DNA of 64,000 nucleotides from Opitutus sp. ER46 (GTDB lineage Bacteria; Verrucomicrobiota; Verrucomicrobiia; Opitutales; Opitutaceae). Location: assembly GCF_003054705.1 (NCBI RefSeq), contig NZ_QAYX01000022.1:248001-312000 (forward strand). The letters are read 5' to 3'. The stretch's first letter is position 1. Each line of letters begins with the position of its first letter. Positions 51,707 to 60,053 of the stretch are shown piece by piece. Both the position numbers and the translations under genes were made by a program. Under the pieces are notes generated by a model. That model ran no database searches. It worked only from the letters and a program-made list of their open reading frames with translations, and was not told the DNA's origin.

Positions 51707-52438
51707 CTAGAAGCGGCGCGCGGCACGCCCGAGCGGCTCCAGCGAGTCGAACACCAGTTCGTCGTTCGGCCAGAGCGGGATCGCATACGCGACACCGGCG
51801 AGCAGGCCGTTGAGCCGCGCGCGCGTCAATTGCAGCTCGGCGTAATCGCGCGTCTGCCGCTGCGTCGCGTGCGCCTCCATCGCGGCTTTCCAGACGGCCA
51901 TGACTTTCGGTTGGGACACGTCGATGAGAACCCGCGCGCCGTCGCGAGGTTCCGCCCCCGGCGTCACGGCATAAAAGAGGAGCTGGTCGATGGCGTGAGC
52001 GGCGTGCGCCTGCAATTCCTTCACGCCGCCGTACCGCGCAAGTCTCGCCGCATCCCGCACCATCCGGCCAAGCTTGGCGTGATCGGGGTGCTGGTTCTCC
52101 ACGGTCGTCGGCGCCAGCACGAGCTTCGGCTTGGTCCGTCGAATCACCTCCGCCAGCCGGAGCACCTGGGCGACGTTGATCTCGAAATGGGCGTCTCCGC
52201 CGAGCTGCATGAACTCGAGCGTGGCGCCCAGCAGCGTCGCCGCATGCCGCGCCTCCTCCACGCGCCGCGCGGCCAGCCCGTGCGTGGCCGATTCCCCCTG
52301 CGAGCAAACCACGAACCGCACGCTGCGGCCGGCCTGGGTTTCCCGGGCGATCACGCCGCCACAGCCGAACTCGATGTCATCGGGATGCGCACCGAACGCG
52401 AGGATCGTGGTAGTTTCTGGGGTGGAGGCAGGTTTCAT
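51707..52438 (-). CDS. bshB1: Bacillithiol biosynthesis deacetylase BshB1
   Basis: 243 residues, PIG-L family zinc deacetylase. Removes the acetyl group from GlcNAc-malate to give GlcN-malate. Visible motifs are the zinc-binding AHPDDIE (17-23), the VVCSQGESATHG region, TTVENQHPDHAKLGRMVRDA with the second zinc-ligand HPDH, and VTPGAEPRDGARVLIDVS. Cytoplasmic, no signal. Overlaps the BshC-like gene stop by 4 bp (ATGA) and precedes bshA by 15 bp, which supports the pathway assignment. Confidence 0.95.
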   Translation of the reverse strand: MKPASTPETTTILAFGAHPDDIEFGCGGVIARETQAGRSVRFVVCSQGESATHGLAARRVEEARHAATLLGATLEFMQLGGDAHFEINVAQVLRLAEVIRRTKPKLVLAPTTVENQHPDHAKLGRMVRDAARLARYGGVKELQAHAAHAIDQLLFYAVTPGAEPRDGARVLIDVSQPKVMAVWKAAMEAHATQRQTRDYAELQLTRARLNGLLAGVAYAIPLWPNDELVFDSLEPLGRAARRF

Positions 52439-53238
52439 GGCTGAACCGGGCGCGGCGAGATCATGGGGTCGCCTGGCACGTAGGCTTCGTCGGAGCGATC
52501 GATGGGGTCGCGCTGGCGAAACGTGATCTCAGGCGCGTCCTCCGGGCGCAAGTACGCTTGTTCGCCCGCACCCGCGATGTAGTGCGTGCAACGAATGACC
52601 GATTGCATCCAGCGGAGCCGCGTGTCGCGGGTCGGCGTCACCTGCTCCGGACCGTAGGCAATCGGCGGCACCGTCAGGTAGCAGTCCCCGCCCTCATGCA
52701 GCTTCAGTTCGCCCCCGATCCGGCGGGCGCGCACAACCTCACCGGCGTACGGCACATCGACAAAGCAGTCGTCGACCGCGCAGGCCGCGCGCCGCACGGC
52801 GGGATCGCTCGAACGGACGACGCGCACGCCCTCCAGCAGTCCCATAGCGCGGTACATTTCGAGGCAGAAATCCGCCACGTTTGTCGCCCGCACCGCGCGA
52901 AAGCGCTCCACCCACTCGGCCGGCACGTACGCCCCCAGTTGCCGCGCGGTGTTGGCCTGCCAGCCATCGGCGATGCGCTTGAGGTAGAGCGGCGACCACT
53001 TGCGCTGCACCTTGTTGACGAACCCGAAATTCAACTGGGCGGGTTCGCCGGTCTTGCGATGCCGCAGGATGGTCTGCGTCTCGCGCGGATCATGGTCGGC
53101 ATCGTGGAAGAAGAACACGATCTCGCCCCCGATCTCCGCCTGCAGCCGACGCGCGGACACAAACTTGGCGTAGAGAAACCGCCGGGGAAAGAAGCCGCAC
53201 GGTTGTTGTCCGAAGCAAATGACGGGGCCGGTGCTCAA
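52435..53238 (-). CDS. Short BshC-like protein (putative bacillithiol synthase)
   Basis: About 267 residues with a TTG start at 53238, chosen because the frame otherwise runs into the symporter gene. The N-terminus has the BshC core pattern: CFGQQPCGFFPRRFLYAKFV (like GQQxGLFxGPLYxxYK) then SARRLQAEIGGEIVFFFHDA and DHDPRET, where BshC has the EDHD motif. BshC adds cysteine to GlcN-malate; typical enzymes are about 540 residues with a coiled-coil C-terminus, which is missing here, so this is a half-length version. It directly precedes and overlaps bshB1. Homology is convincing over about 50 residues only, so catalytic completion of the pathway is an inference. Confidence 0.65.
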   Translation of the reverse strand: MSTGPVICFGQQPCGFFPRRFLYAKFVSARRLQAEIGGEIVFFFHDADHDPRETQTILRHRKTGEPAQLNFGFVNKVQRKWSPLYLKRIADGWQANTARQLGAYVPAEWVERFRAVRATNVADFCLEMYRAMGLLEGVRVVRSSDPAVRRAACAVDDCFVDVPYAGEVVRARRIGGELKLHEGGDCYLTVPPIAYGPEQVTPTRDTRLRWMQSVIRCTHYIAGAGEQAYLRPEDAPEITFRQRDPIDRSDEAYVPGDPMISPRPVQP

Positions 53239-53288
53239 GGGGGAAGAGGTATGAGGAAGACGCGAACGGCGGGCGAGCGTTGCGAGGA

Positions 53289-55001
53289 TCAGGCCGTCAC
53301 GGGGCCCGCGGCGCCCGGCCGCGCGCGCCAGAGCGCCTGCAGGATCACGCTTGCCAGGACGCACGCCGCGCAGCCGATCGGGTTCAGCCACAGGAAGCTG
53401 ATCTTCAGGGTGAAGAACAGGACGATGACAAGAGCCTGCGCCGCGAGGGCGCCGGCAAACACCGCGGTGCCGCCGACCCGCTTGAGGAAGAATGCGACGA
53501 GGAAGATGCCGAGCACGGGGCCGTAGAAGATCGAGCCGAGGATATTCACCGCCTGAATCAGGTTCTCCACGACGTTCGCAAACAGCGCGAAGCCGATTGC
53601 GACGACACCCCACATTGCCGTGAGCCACCGGGCAACGGAGACGTTGTGCGCGTCGGACTGCCCCGGCCGCACCACGTGGGCATAGAAATCGACGGCGGTG
53701 GTCTCGCCCAGTGCGGCCAGTTCGGACGACAGCGACGACACCGCCGCCGCGAAAATCAGCGCGATCAGCAGTCCGATGAGGCCGTGCGGCATTTGCTGCA
53801 GGACAAAGGTGATGAAGACATAGTCGGCATCGTTCGTCTTCACGGAGGGATCCGCGGCGGCGAGCGTCGCCTTGGCCTGCTGCCGGATGCCCTCGGCGTG
53901 CGTCGCCGCCTCGCGCAACGCGCCCTGCGCCGCGGCCTCCGCGCCGGCGTCGCCGCTCTCGCGCGCCTGGAGCCACGCCGTCACCCGCGCCCGCTTCTCC
54001 GCGTGCGCCGCCTGGTAGTCGCCCTCGAGCGCGCGCAGCTTCGCGCCGGTCTCGCCGGTCGCGTGCGCGGCCCACGCAGCCTGGTTGAAGAACACCGGTG
54101 GCCGCTCGAACTGGTAAAACACGAACACCAGCGCGCCGAGCAGCAGGATGAAGAACTGCATCGGGATCTTGAACAGCGCGTTGAACATCAGCCCCAGCCG
54201 GCTTTCGCGCACCGAGGTGCCCGAGAGATACCGCGCGACCTGCGACTGGTCGGTGCCGAAGTACGACAGGAAGAGAAAGACGCCGCCGAGGATGCCCGAC
54301 CACACGGTGTAGCGGGTGTTGGGGTTGAAGGAGAAATCGACCGCCTCGAGCTTGCCGAACGTGCCGGCCACCGAGAGTGCGTCGCCCAAGCCGAGGTCCG
54401 ACGGCAGCCGGTAGAGCACCATCCCGAACGCCGCGACCATGCCGGCGAAGATCACCGCCATCTGCCACTTCTGCGTCTGGCTCACCGCCTCATTGCCGCC
54501 GCTGACGGTGTACACGACCACGAAGACGCCCGTCGCGATGATCGTCAGATCCTGCCGCCAGCCGAGGACCGTCGAGAGGATGATCGCCGGAGCGTAGATG
54601 GTGATGCCCGACGCCAAGCCCCGCTGGAGGAGGAACAGCGCCGCGCCCAGGAGCCGGGTTTTGCCGTCAAACCGGATGCCGAGGTACTCGTAGGCCGTGA
54701 ACACCTTCAGCCGGCGGTAAATCGGCACGAACACCGCCGCGACGATCACCAGCGCAATCGGCATGCCGAAATAGTTCTGCACGAACGCGAGTCCGCTCTC
54801 ATAGGCTTGGCCAGGCGTGGAGAGGAACGTGATCGCGCTCGTCTGCGTCGCCATGACGGACAGCCCGATCGTCCCCCAGCCGACCGCGCGGTCCGTGCGC
54901 AGAAAGTCCGACAGGTTGTGCCGGCCGCGAGCCCGCCACACACCGTACCCGGCGATTGCCAGCATCGAGCCGAGCAGAACGACGTAATCCAGAAGGTTCA
55001 T
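53289..55001 (-). CDS. Sodium:solute symporter (SSS family) with soluble insertion
   Basis: 570 residues, inner membrane, Na+-coupled import. The start NLLDYVVLLGSMLAIAGYGV and the next helices follow the SSS plan; GWGTIGLSVMATQTSAITFL matches the SSS/LeuT Na+-site helix 1, and FLFLSYFGTDQSQVARYLSG is the helix 8-like family signature. Between the sixth and later helices, about residues 305-390, lies a soluble Ala/Glu/Arg-rich stretch (DYQAAHAEKRARVTAWLQAR) not usual in the family. The gene overlaps a 53-residue membrane ORF upstream (ATGA) and is about 50 bp before the BshC-like gene. Substrate unknown; a cysteine, sialate-like or sugar substrate is possible. Confidence 0.9.
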   Translation of the reverse strand: MNLLDYVVLLGSMLAIAGYGVWRARGRHNLSDFLRTDRAVGWGTIGLSVMATQTSAITFLSTPGQAYESGLAFVQNYFGMPIALVIVAAVFVPIYRRLKVFTAYEYLGIRFDGKTRLLGAALFLLQRGLASGITIYAPAIILSTVLGWRQDLTIIATGVFVVVYTVSGGNEAVSQTQKWQMAVIFAGMVAAFGMVLYRLPSDLGLGDALSVAGTFGKLEAVDFSFNPNTRYTVWSGILGGVFLFLSYFGTDQSQVARYLSGTSVRESRLGLMFNALFKIPMQFFILLLGALVFVFYQFERPPVFFNQAAWAAHATGETGAKLRALEGDYQAAHAEKRARVTAWLQARESGDAGAEAAAQGALREAATHAEGIRQQAKATLAAADPSVKTNDADYVFITFVLQQMPHGLIGLLIALIFAAAVSSLSSELAALGETTAVDFYAHVVRPGQSDAHNVSVARWLTAMWGVVAIGFALFANVVENLIQAVNILGSIFYGPVLGIFLVAFFLKRVGGTAVFAGALAAQALVIVLFFTLKISFLWLNPIGCAACVLASVILQALWRARPGAAGPVTA

Positions 55002-55159
55002 GGCGCGAACGCGTGCGTGAACCACGCCAGCAGGCCGACCATCACGGCGAAACACGCCAGGACGAAGCCATACACGCCCCGCCACGTGCGCAGACGCGGC
55101 ACGCCCGGGTCATCGGCCGGGGCGGCCGCAGCGGTTGGCGGAGGCGGAACGAGGCTCAT
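54998..55159 (-). CDS. 53-residue single-helix membrane protein
   Basis: The protein is a proline-rich head followed by one transmembrane helix (GVYGFVLACFAVMVGLLAWF). Its start overlaps the PIG-L stop and its stop overlaps the symporter start, both as ATGA, so three genes are coupled in a row. Such small membrane partners often accompany symporters, for assembly or stability. Function is unknown but its fixed overlaps make it a real gene. Confidence 0.75.
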   Translation of the reverse strand: MSLVPPPPTAAAAPADDPGVPRLRTWRGVYGFVLACFAVMVGLLAWFTHAFAP

Positions 55160-57762
55160 GGCTTGGTCGATTGCCCCAGCGAGACGAGGTTCGCGAACAA
55201 CCGGTACGCCCCGGGCACGCCCGCGGGCAACTGTCGAAAGAACGCCAGACCGGTGTAAACGTAGTGGCCGCGGCCATACGACGCGACCAGCAGCGCGCCC
55301 TGCAGCGGTTCCTCGCCCGGATCGTGCATCGCCAGGACCGGCACGAACGCGGCATCCCAGGTGTCCGGGAAATACACGCCACGCTCCTGGACCCACCCGG
55401 CAAAATCAGCCGCCGTGATCCGGTTCGGCGTCGTGAGCACCGGGTGTTCGGGCGCCAGGAAAGTGACCGCGGCGTCCTCGTTGGTCACGCGCCGTCCCGA
55501 GAGGTGGAGGCGGAAGGGCGCGATCGTCTCCTGCTTCAAGTTTCGTTCCCAGTTGTACTGCGCCACCACGGTGCCGCCGGCTTCGACGTAGGCGTTGAGC
55601 GCCGGAACCAGCGTCGCGACATCGGCACGCGTGTTGAACGCGCGGACGCCAACCACCACCGCGTCGAAGGCCCGCAGCGTCTCGGCCGTGATCGTCGCGC
55701 CATTCAGCAGCGTGACCTCGTATCCAAGCTGGCGCAGCGCGTCAGGGACGTCGTCCCCTGCCCCCATGACGTAGCCAACCGAGCGCCCGCGGGTCTCGAC
55801 CGGCACGCTGACAAGCCGCAGCCGCGCGGCGGGCTGCAGGAGTTGCCGGGGAATATGCGGGTACTGGATGGTGATCGAATCGGTGCGGCATGGCCGGCCG
55901 CCGCATTCCGCCACCGCTCCGAGGGAGCCGGTGTCCGCGGTGGACGGCGCCGCCACCTCAAAAGTGAGCCGGACCCGGTCGCCTTCGCGCTCCAGCGCGA
56001 ACGGCTGGGGCGCCGACACCGTCCACCCCTCGGAAGGTTCGAGCGCCACGTGACCCGCCGCCTTGGCGCGGCTGGCAACCAACTCCAGCACGACCCTGGT
56101 CTTCGCGCCGGGACGGACAACCGCCGGGCCGCCGACAAACGAGAGCGTGACCCGCGGTACGATCGCCACTGGCGAGAGCTTCGTCGGCGCAGGCGACTCG
56201 GGCGTCACGGCGCCGACCGGTTCGGCGTATTGCAGCCGGTCGCGCAGGGTCAGGACCTGGCCGTCCACCTGGACGGTGTAGGTCACCGGAAGATCAGGTG
56301 GATTCTCGGGCCGGCCGATCAGGCGCGGTTCGTCGACGCCGTACATGCCAACCGTCGCGGAGCTTCGCAGCCAGTACGGCTGCGTGAGCGGGGCATCCGC
56401 AGGCACGGCGTAGTTCAACTCGCGCGCCAAGCGGCCCGTCGCGCTGACCGGTTCATTGATCGGCGTGCGGCTGGTGCCCAGCGTCACGTCGAGCCAGCGA
56501 ACCGGCAGCGTCGTTTCCACGCGGAGCGCGGCGTGCACCGGCACCGTTTCGCCGGCAAGCACGCTCGACCGCGACGAGAGACTGGTCACCTCCAGGCCCA
56601 GGCAGTGCTGGATCACCTCGTCCAGTTGGGCACGCTTGTCCGCGAGCAGAGGATGCGGCGGCAGATCCGCCACACGGCGCCGCAACTCCAGGAGCACGGG
56701 CACGCTGGCGCCAGGGTGGTCCGGCTGGAACGTTGCGATGGCCTGCTTCGCGAGTTCTCCTATCGGCGCTCCACCCGGGATTCGTGCCCAGGACGTATCG
56801 ACGCCGTCCATCAGATCGGACGTCGCGGGTTCGCCATCCCACAGCACCAGGTTCTCAACCTCACTTCGCGCCGGGCGGCCCGGCGCCGCGGGGCGGTTGG
56901 TAAAATCGCCGAAGGCCTGGGTCTTGTGCATGGCGCGACTGCGCGCCGCGATGGAGCTGATGGCCTCGCCGGTGACCGGATCCTGTCCCGCGGCGTCGAG
57001 TTTCAGCGTCGGGCCCGCGGACTCGCCCCCCCGCAGGAACACGTTCCAGAAAATGCGTTTCGCCTGCCAGGGCGCGAGCCCCTGCGCCATCTGTTCGGGA
57101 TACGCGGCGGGGTCGGCGGCCGCCTTGAAGGCCTCGCGGGCGAGAATGCCCGCCGCCGTATGCTGGCCGTGGCCCCCGCTCAGCGGCGGCACGGGGAAAC
57201 GCGAAATGATCACGTCGGGCCGGAACTGCCGGATCACCCGGACCACATCGCCGAGCACCTCGCGCCGGTCCCAGAGGGAGAGCGTCTCCGCCGGCGTCTT
57301 GGAGAACCCGAAGTCGATCGCGCGCGTGAAGAACTGCCGACCGCCGTCGAGTTGGCGCGCGACCAGCAGCTCCTGCGTGCGGGCCACGCCCAGCTTCTCG
57401 TCGAGTTGCGGGCCCAGCAGGTTCTGGCCGCCATCGCCCCGCGTGATGGAAAGGTACGCCACATCGTATCCGCGCACCCGCGACAGAAAGGCGATCAACT
57501 GCGTGTTTTCGTCGTCGGGGTGCGCCGCGACATAGAGGACGCGCCCCAGGGAGGCGAACGCCCGCAGGTCATGCAGCGCCGCCGCGGCGGCCGGCTCGAT
57601 CGCCGGTCGCGCGGCCTCGGCCGGAGCGGCGCGCAGCCCGCTCAGGCCGAGCAGAAGTCCGGCCAGGGCCGGGAGGAGCCCAGGGAGGCCGCGGCGCCGG
57701 AGCCACGCCCATCCCGGCAGCGTCGTCGTCCGCACGATTCCCGGCCCGGACCGCCGCCTCAT
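55156..57762 (-). CDS. Large secreted PIG-L family deacetylase
   Basis: 868 residues. An Arg-rich head and a hydrophobic core (GLLPALAGLLLGLSGLRAAP) form a signal peptide or anchor. The catalytic domain has YVAAHPDDENTQLIAFLSRV (AHPDDE at 80-85) and SGGHGQHTAAGILAREAF, the zinc site second part. The C-terminal half (about 400-868) has NEW1-like/Ig-like domains (KAAGHVALEPSEGWTVSAPQ) and a glutamine-amidotransferase-like region (DAVVVGVRAFNTRADVATLV; GGTVVAQYNWERNLKQETIA), the common layout of long PIG-L proteins in Bacteroidota and Verrucomicrobiota. It is periplasmic or outer-surface, unlike the cytosolic BshB1 next door, so it may remove acetyl groups from an exported or imported GlcNAc compound. 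Overlaps both neighbours by ATGA. Confidence 0.88.
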   Translation of the reverse strand: MRRRSGPGIVRTTTLPGWAWLRRRGLPGLLPALAGLLLGLSGLRAAPAEAARPAIEPAAAAALHDLRAFASLGRVLYVAAHPDDENTQLIAFLSRVRGYDVAYLSITRGDGGQNLLGPQLDEKLGVARTQELLVARQLDGGRQFFTRAIDFGFSKTPAETLSLWDRREVLGDVVRVIRQFRPDVIISRFPVPPLSGGHGQHTAAGILAREAFKAAADPAAYPEQMAQGLAPWQAKRIFWNVFLRGGESAGPTLKLDAAGQDPVTGEAISSIAARSRAMHKTQAFGDFTNRPAAPGRPARSEVENLVLWDGEPATSDLMDGVDTSWARIPGGAPIGELAKQAIATFQPDHPGASVPVLLELRRRVADLPPHPLLADKRAQLDEVIQHCLGLEVTSLSSRSSVLAGETVPVHAALRVETTLPVRWLDVTLGTSRTPINEPVSATGRLARELNYAVPADAPLTQPYWLRSSATVGMYGVDEPRLIGRPENPPDLPVTYTVQVDGQVLTLRDRLQYAEPVGAVTPESPAPTKLSPVAIVPRVTLSFVGGPAVVRPGAKTRVVLELVASRAKAAGHVALEPSEGWTVSAPQPFALEREGDRVRLTFEVAAPSTADTGSLGAVAECGGRPCRTDSITIQYPHIPRQLLQPAARLRLVSVPVETRGRSVGYVMGAGDDVPDALRQLGYEVTLLNGATITAETLRAFDAVVVGVRAFNTRADVATLVPALNAYVEAGGTVVAQYNWERNLKQETIAPFRLHLSGRRVTNEDAAVTFLAPEHPVLTTPNRITAADFAGWVQERGVYFPDTWDAAFVPVLAMHDPGEEPLQGALLVASYGRGHYVYTGLAFFRQLPAGVPGAYRLFANLVSLGQSTKP

Positions 57763-58634
57763 TGGCCGAGACTCTGGAGGAGCTTCTGGTTGAGCTGGGT
57801 GTACTCGGCCTTGGCCGAACCTTCCGCGAGCTCGATGGACTTGTTGGCCGCGGCCGTCGCGCCGGCCTTATCGCCGAGTTTCGCGAGGATGCGGGCCTTG
57901 TGATAGTACATGTAGAACGCCTTCGGATTCTGCTCGATGGCGGCATCCATCCACGCGCTGGCCTTCTTCAGGTCGAGATCGTGATCGAGGTAGAAGGTGG
58001 CAGCGGAGAAGAGCAGGCGCGCGTCGGCTTTTTCCGTGCCGGACGTCGCGGCCTCGATCTGCGGCACGAGTTGCGCGACGAGGTTGGTCTCGAGTTTCAC
58101 CGGCACGCGCACGTTCTGCCACGCGAGCACAAGCGTCGCGGAGTCGTCGCGAATATCGTTCACGTCGATGGTGAACGTCTCGATCGCCTCTCCGAGCTTC
58201 GTCGGCGCAACCTTGACGCGGGTAACGTCATTGGTGGCGTCGTAACGATACGCGCCCCACTGCCCGCTCACTTTGTTGAGAATGACGGTCCACTCCTTCT
58301 GGTCGGGAATGGAGAACAGGGCGTACGTGCCGGCGGCGACATCCACCCCGCCGAACTTGATCGGGGTGCTGAACGTGATCTTGGTCGCGGCGTTGGCGCC
58401 GGTGCGCCAGACCTCGCCGTACGGCACGAGACCGCCGAAGATTTCGCGGCCCTTCGCGCCCGGGCGGGAGTAGATGATCTCGATGTCGGTCACCCCCACG
58501 CGTTGCTTGAGCGTGGCGGTCGGGCTTGGTTGCGGGAAGGCGACTTTCGAAGCCTGCGCCTGCAACGCCGATGGGGACATCATGGCAAACGCCATGGCCG
58601 ATACACACACCAGTGGGAGGAGTGGATTCTTCAT
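57759..58634 (-). CDS. DUF2911 domain protein with TPR-like C-terminus
   Basis: 291 residues, signal peptide MKNPLLPLVCVSAMAFAMMS. The DUF2911 domain (about 30-175) shows VGVTDIEIIYSRPGAKGREI, FGGLVPYGEVWRTGANAATK and YALFSIPDQKEWTVILNKVS. The C-terminal part looks like a TPR-type helical repeat (ASAWMDAAIEQNPKAFYMYY; ARILAKLGDKAGATAAANKS). Secreted or periplasmic, function unknown. It is the first gene of the operon with the PIG-L, symporter and bacillithiol genes; the PIG-L ATG overlaps its stop. The 262 bp before it hold only word repeats. Confidence 0.9.
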   Translation of the reverse strand: MKNPLLPLVCVSAMAFAMMSPSALQAQASKVAFPQPSPTATLKQRVGVTDIEIIYSRPGAKGREIFGGLVPYGEVWRTGANAATKITFSTPIKFGGVDVAAGTYALFSIPDQKEWTVILNKVSGQWGAYRYDATNDVTRVKVAPTKLGEAIETFTIDVNDIRDDSATLVLAWQNVRVPVKLETNLVAQLVPQIEAATSGTEKADARLLFSAATFYLDHDLDLKKASAWMDAAIEQNPKAFYMYYHKARILAKLGDKAGATAAANKSIELAEGSAKAEYTQLNQKLLQSLGQ

Positions 58635-58689
58635 GGGGGAAAGGCCCGCATGCTGAACGGGTTCTCGCCCTGAATACCAGCCCAGAAGC

Positions 58690-58880
58690 GTGGGATCAGA
58701 TGTCGGCTGTCAGACGTCAGATGTCAGCCCGATCCCAGACGTCGAACGGCGCGGATGCAGAGAAAGGCCGATCAGATTTGACCGATCGGACTGACGTGAC
58801 GGAACGGCGCGGTCTGGCCTCCGATCTCTGACGCCCGATCTCTGACATCTGATTTCTGACGTCCGACATCTGACATTTGA
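58690..58880. repeat. Inverted word-repeat arms (CTGACATCTGA)
   Basis: The left arm near 58695 reads TCAGATGTCGGCTGTCAGAC then GTCAGATGTCAG; the right arm from about 58827 reads CTGACGCCCGATCTCTGACA, TCTGATTTCTGACGTCC and GACATCTGACAT. The right arm's reverse complement closely matches the left. The core between is about 90 bp. Same architecture as 44550-44764 but a different word. Confidence 0.65.
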
Positions 58881-58898
58881 GGGCGCCGCGCGCGGCGC

Positions 58899-59153
58899 TC
58901 AGCGCCAGAAGGCGCCGCCGGCGATTTCGCGCAGCGCGAGTTGGCCATCGATCAACTCCATCGTGGTTCGCACGGCGGGATTCGTTTCGTCCATCTCGAG
59001 CTCAATGCGCCGGCGGATTTCGCAAAGCCGCTGGGTGGAAAGATGCTTCAGTCCCGTGCTGACCGAATCACGCATCGCCTCCGCTTGCCGCTCGAATGGC
59101 ATGCACGCGAGCGCAGCAAGGATGTCCGACGTCAATTTGTCGTCCGCATCCAT
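58899..59153 (-). CDS. Small hypothetical acidic protein (84 residues)
   Basis: From the ATG at 59153 the protein reads MDADDKLTSDILAALACMPF, then STGLKHLSTQRLCEIRRRIE, a helical, charged soluble protein ending LREIAGGAFWR. Composition supports a real gene. No known motif seen. Starts close to a likely convergent/divergent neighbour at 59320. Confidence 0.6.
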   Translation of the reverse strand: MDADDKLTSDILAALACMPFERQAEAMRDSVSTGLKHLSTQRLCEIRRRIELEMDETNPAVRTTMELIDGQLALREIAGGAFWR

Positions 59154-59319
59154 AACGTTTGGCCCCGGGCCAGTAGATAGCCGTGTCACCAGCCTCCGTC
59201 AATGCGCCAGGGGCTGGGGCGATGCCTCAAACTGGCCCAGGAGGCTCGGTCCCGGGCGACGTGGGGCGGATCACCATCGGGATTGCGGCCGCCGGCGTCG
59301 GGCGGCACGCTCCCCGGGC

Positions 59320-59649
59320 ATGTCCCCGATCGAAAGTCACCTGAAGCAGGCGTTGGAGGCCGACTTACGCCAAGTCGGCGTGGCCGGTGCCCGGGTCAGC
59401 GTGCTCTCGGCGGACGTTGAGGCCTGGAGCTATCGCGTAGAAACGGAGGGCCGGAGCTTCGAAGTCGGCTTCAACCACCGCGACCTCCTCTGGGCGCGCG
59501 AGACGACCGCGGGCCGGCAGAAGCACTTGGTGTCGAACGATCATGCGCCGGTGCACGCGTCGACTGCGGCACGAGCGCGCGCCGTGGTGCTGGTCGCCCG
59601 CGCCGTTGCCGACGCTCAGTTTCCGCCGCGCGACCCGCCCGTGATTTAG
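59320..59649 (+). CDS. Hypothetical protein (109 residues)
   Basis: Starts MSPIESHLKQALEADLRQVG, then ARVSVLSADVEAWSYRVETE and GFNHRDLLWARETTAGRQK. A small soluble alpha/beta protein; no family recognised. The large frame upstream is shadow. It lies about 140 bp before the second iteron element. Confidence 0.55.
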   Translation: MSPIESHLKQALEADLRQVGVAGARVSVLSADVEAWSYRVETEGRSFEVGFNHRDLLWARETTAGRQKHLVSNDHAPVHASTAARARAVVLVARAVADAQFPPRDPPVI

Positions 59650-59789
59650 CCGCGAGCTACGCCAACTGCCCGGCGGGACCGCAGACGCGGGTTTGCCGAC
59701 CTGGCTGGAAGCCTGATGAACGCGTCCAAAGCCGTGGGCGAGCAACCGAACGCCGCGGTTTTCTGTGAGCCGCGCGACTTCGAGGCCGC

Positions 59790-59895
59790 GGAGTATCCGG
59801 ACATTATTCCGACGGAATCCGGACATTATCCTGAGTATCTGGACATTATCCCGTTAGTGACTCGTCCGTAGTTAATTATAATTGCAGGCATCGAT
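59790..59895 (+). repeat. Triple TATCCGGACATTAT iteron element, copy B
   Basis: Units at 59792, 59814 and 59834 (GAGTATCCGGACATTATTCC, GGAATCCGGACATTAT, GAGTATCTGGACATTAT), then a 31-bp spacer and AATTGCAGGCATCG at 59880. The order, variant and spacing match copy A at 10889. A perfect TATAAT lies at 59877-59882, so the iterons could be an operator upstream of a promoter. Confidence 0.75.
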
Positions 59896-59971
59896 CCCTC
59901 CTGATCCTGGCCGCGTACTCCTGGCGCGCACGCGAGATCATTGGGCCAGCATTGAATCGGAGGCGGTGGAC

Positions 59972-60008
59972 CGGAAAACAAACCAGCCCGATCCGGAGAT
60001 CGGGCTGG
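59972..60008 (-). terminator. Rho-independent terminator of gpmI
   Basis: A perfect 11-bp stem CCAGCCCGATC (59983-59993), loop CGGA, GATCGGGCTGG. On the minus strand it is followed by TTTGTTTTCC, a good T-rich tail. About 45 bp downstream of the gpmI stop. Confidence 0.85.
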
Positions 60009-60053
60009 CAGGCGCGACGCAACGGGAGGCGCCGCAGAACGGGCAGTCGAGCG

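Noticed and set aside
52435-54468. 677-codon minus-strand frame as one long gene
   Set aside because: Its upstream two thirds overlaps the symporter gene in another frame; only the part from about 53238 has family-like sequence.
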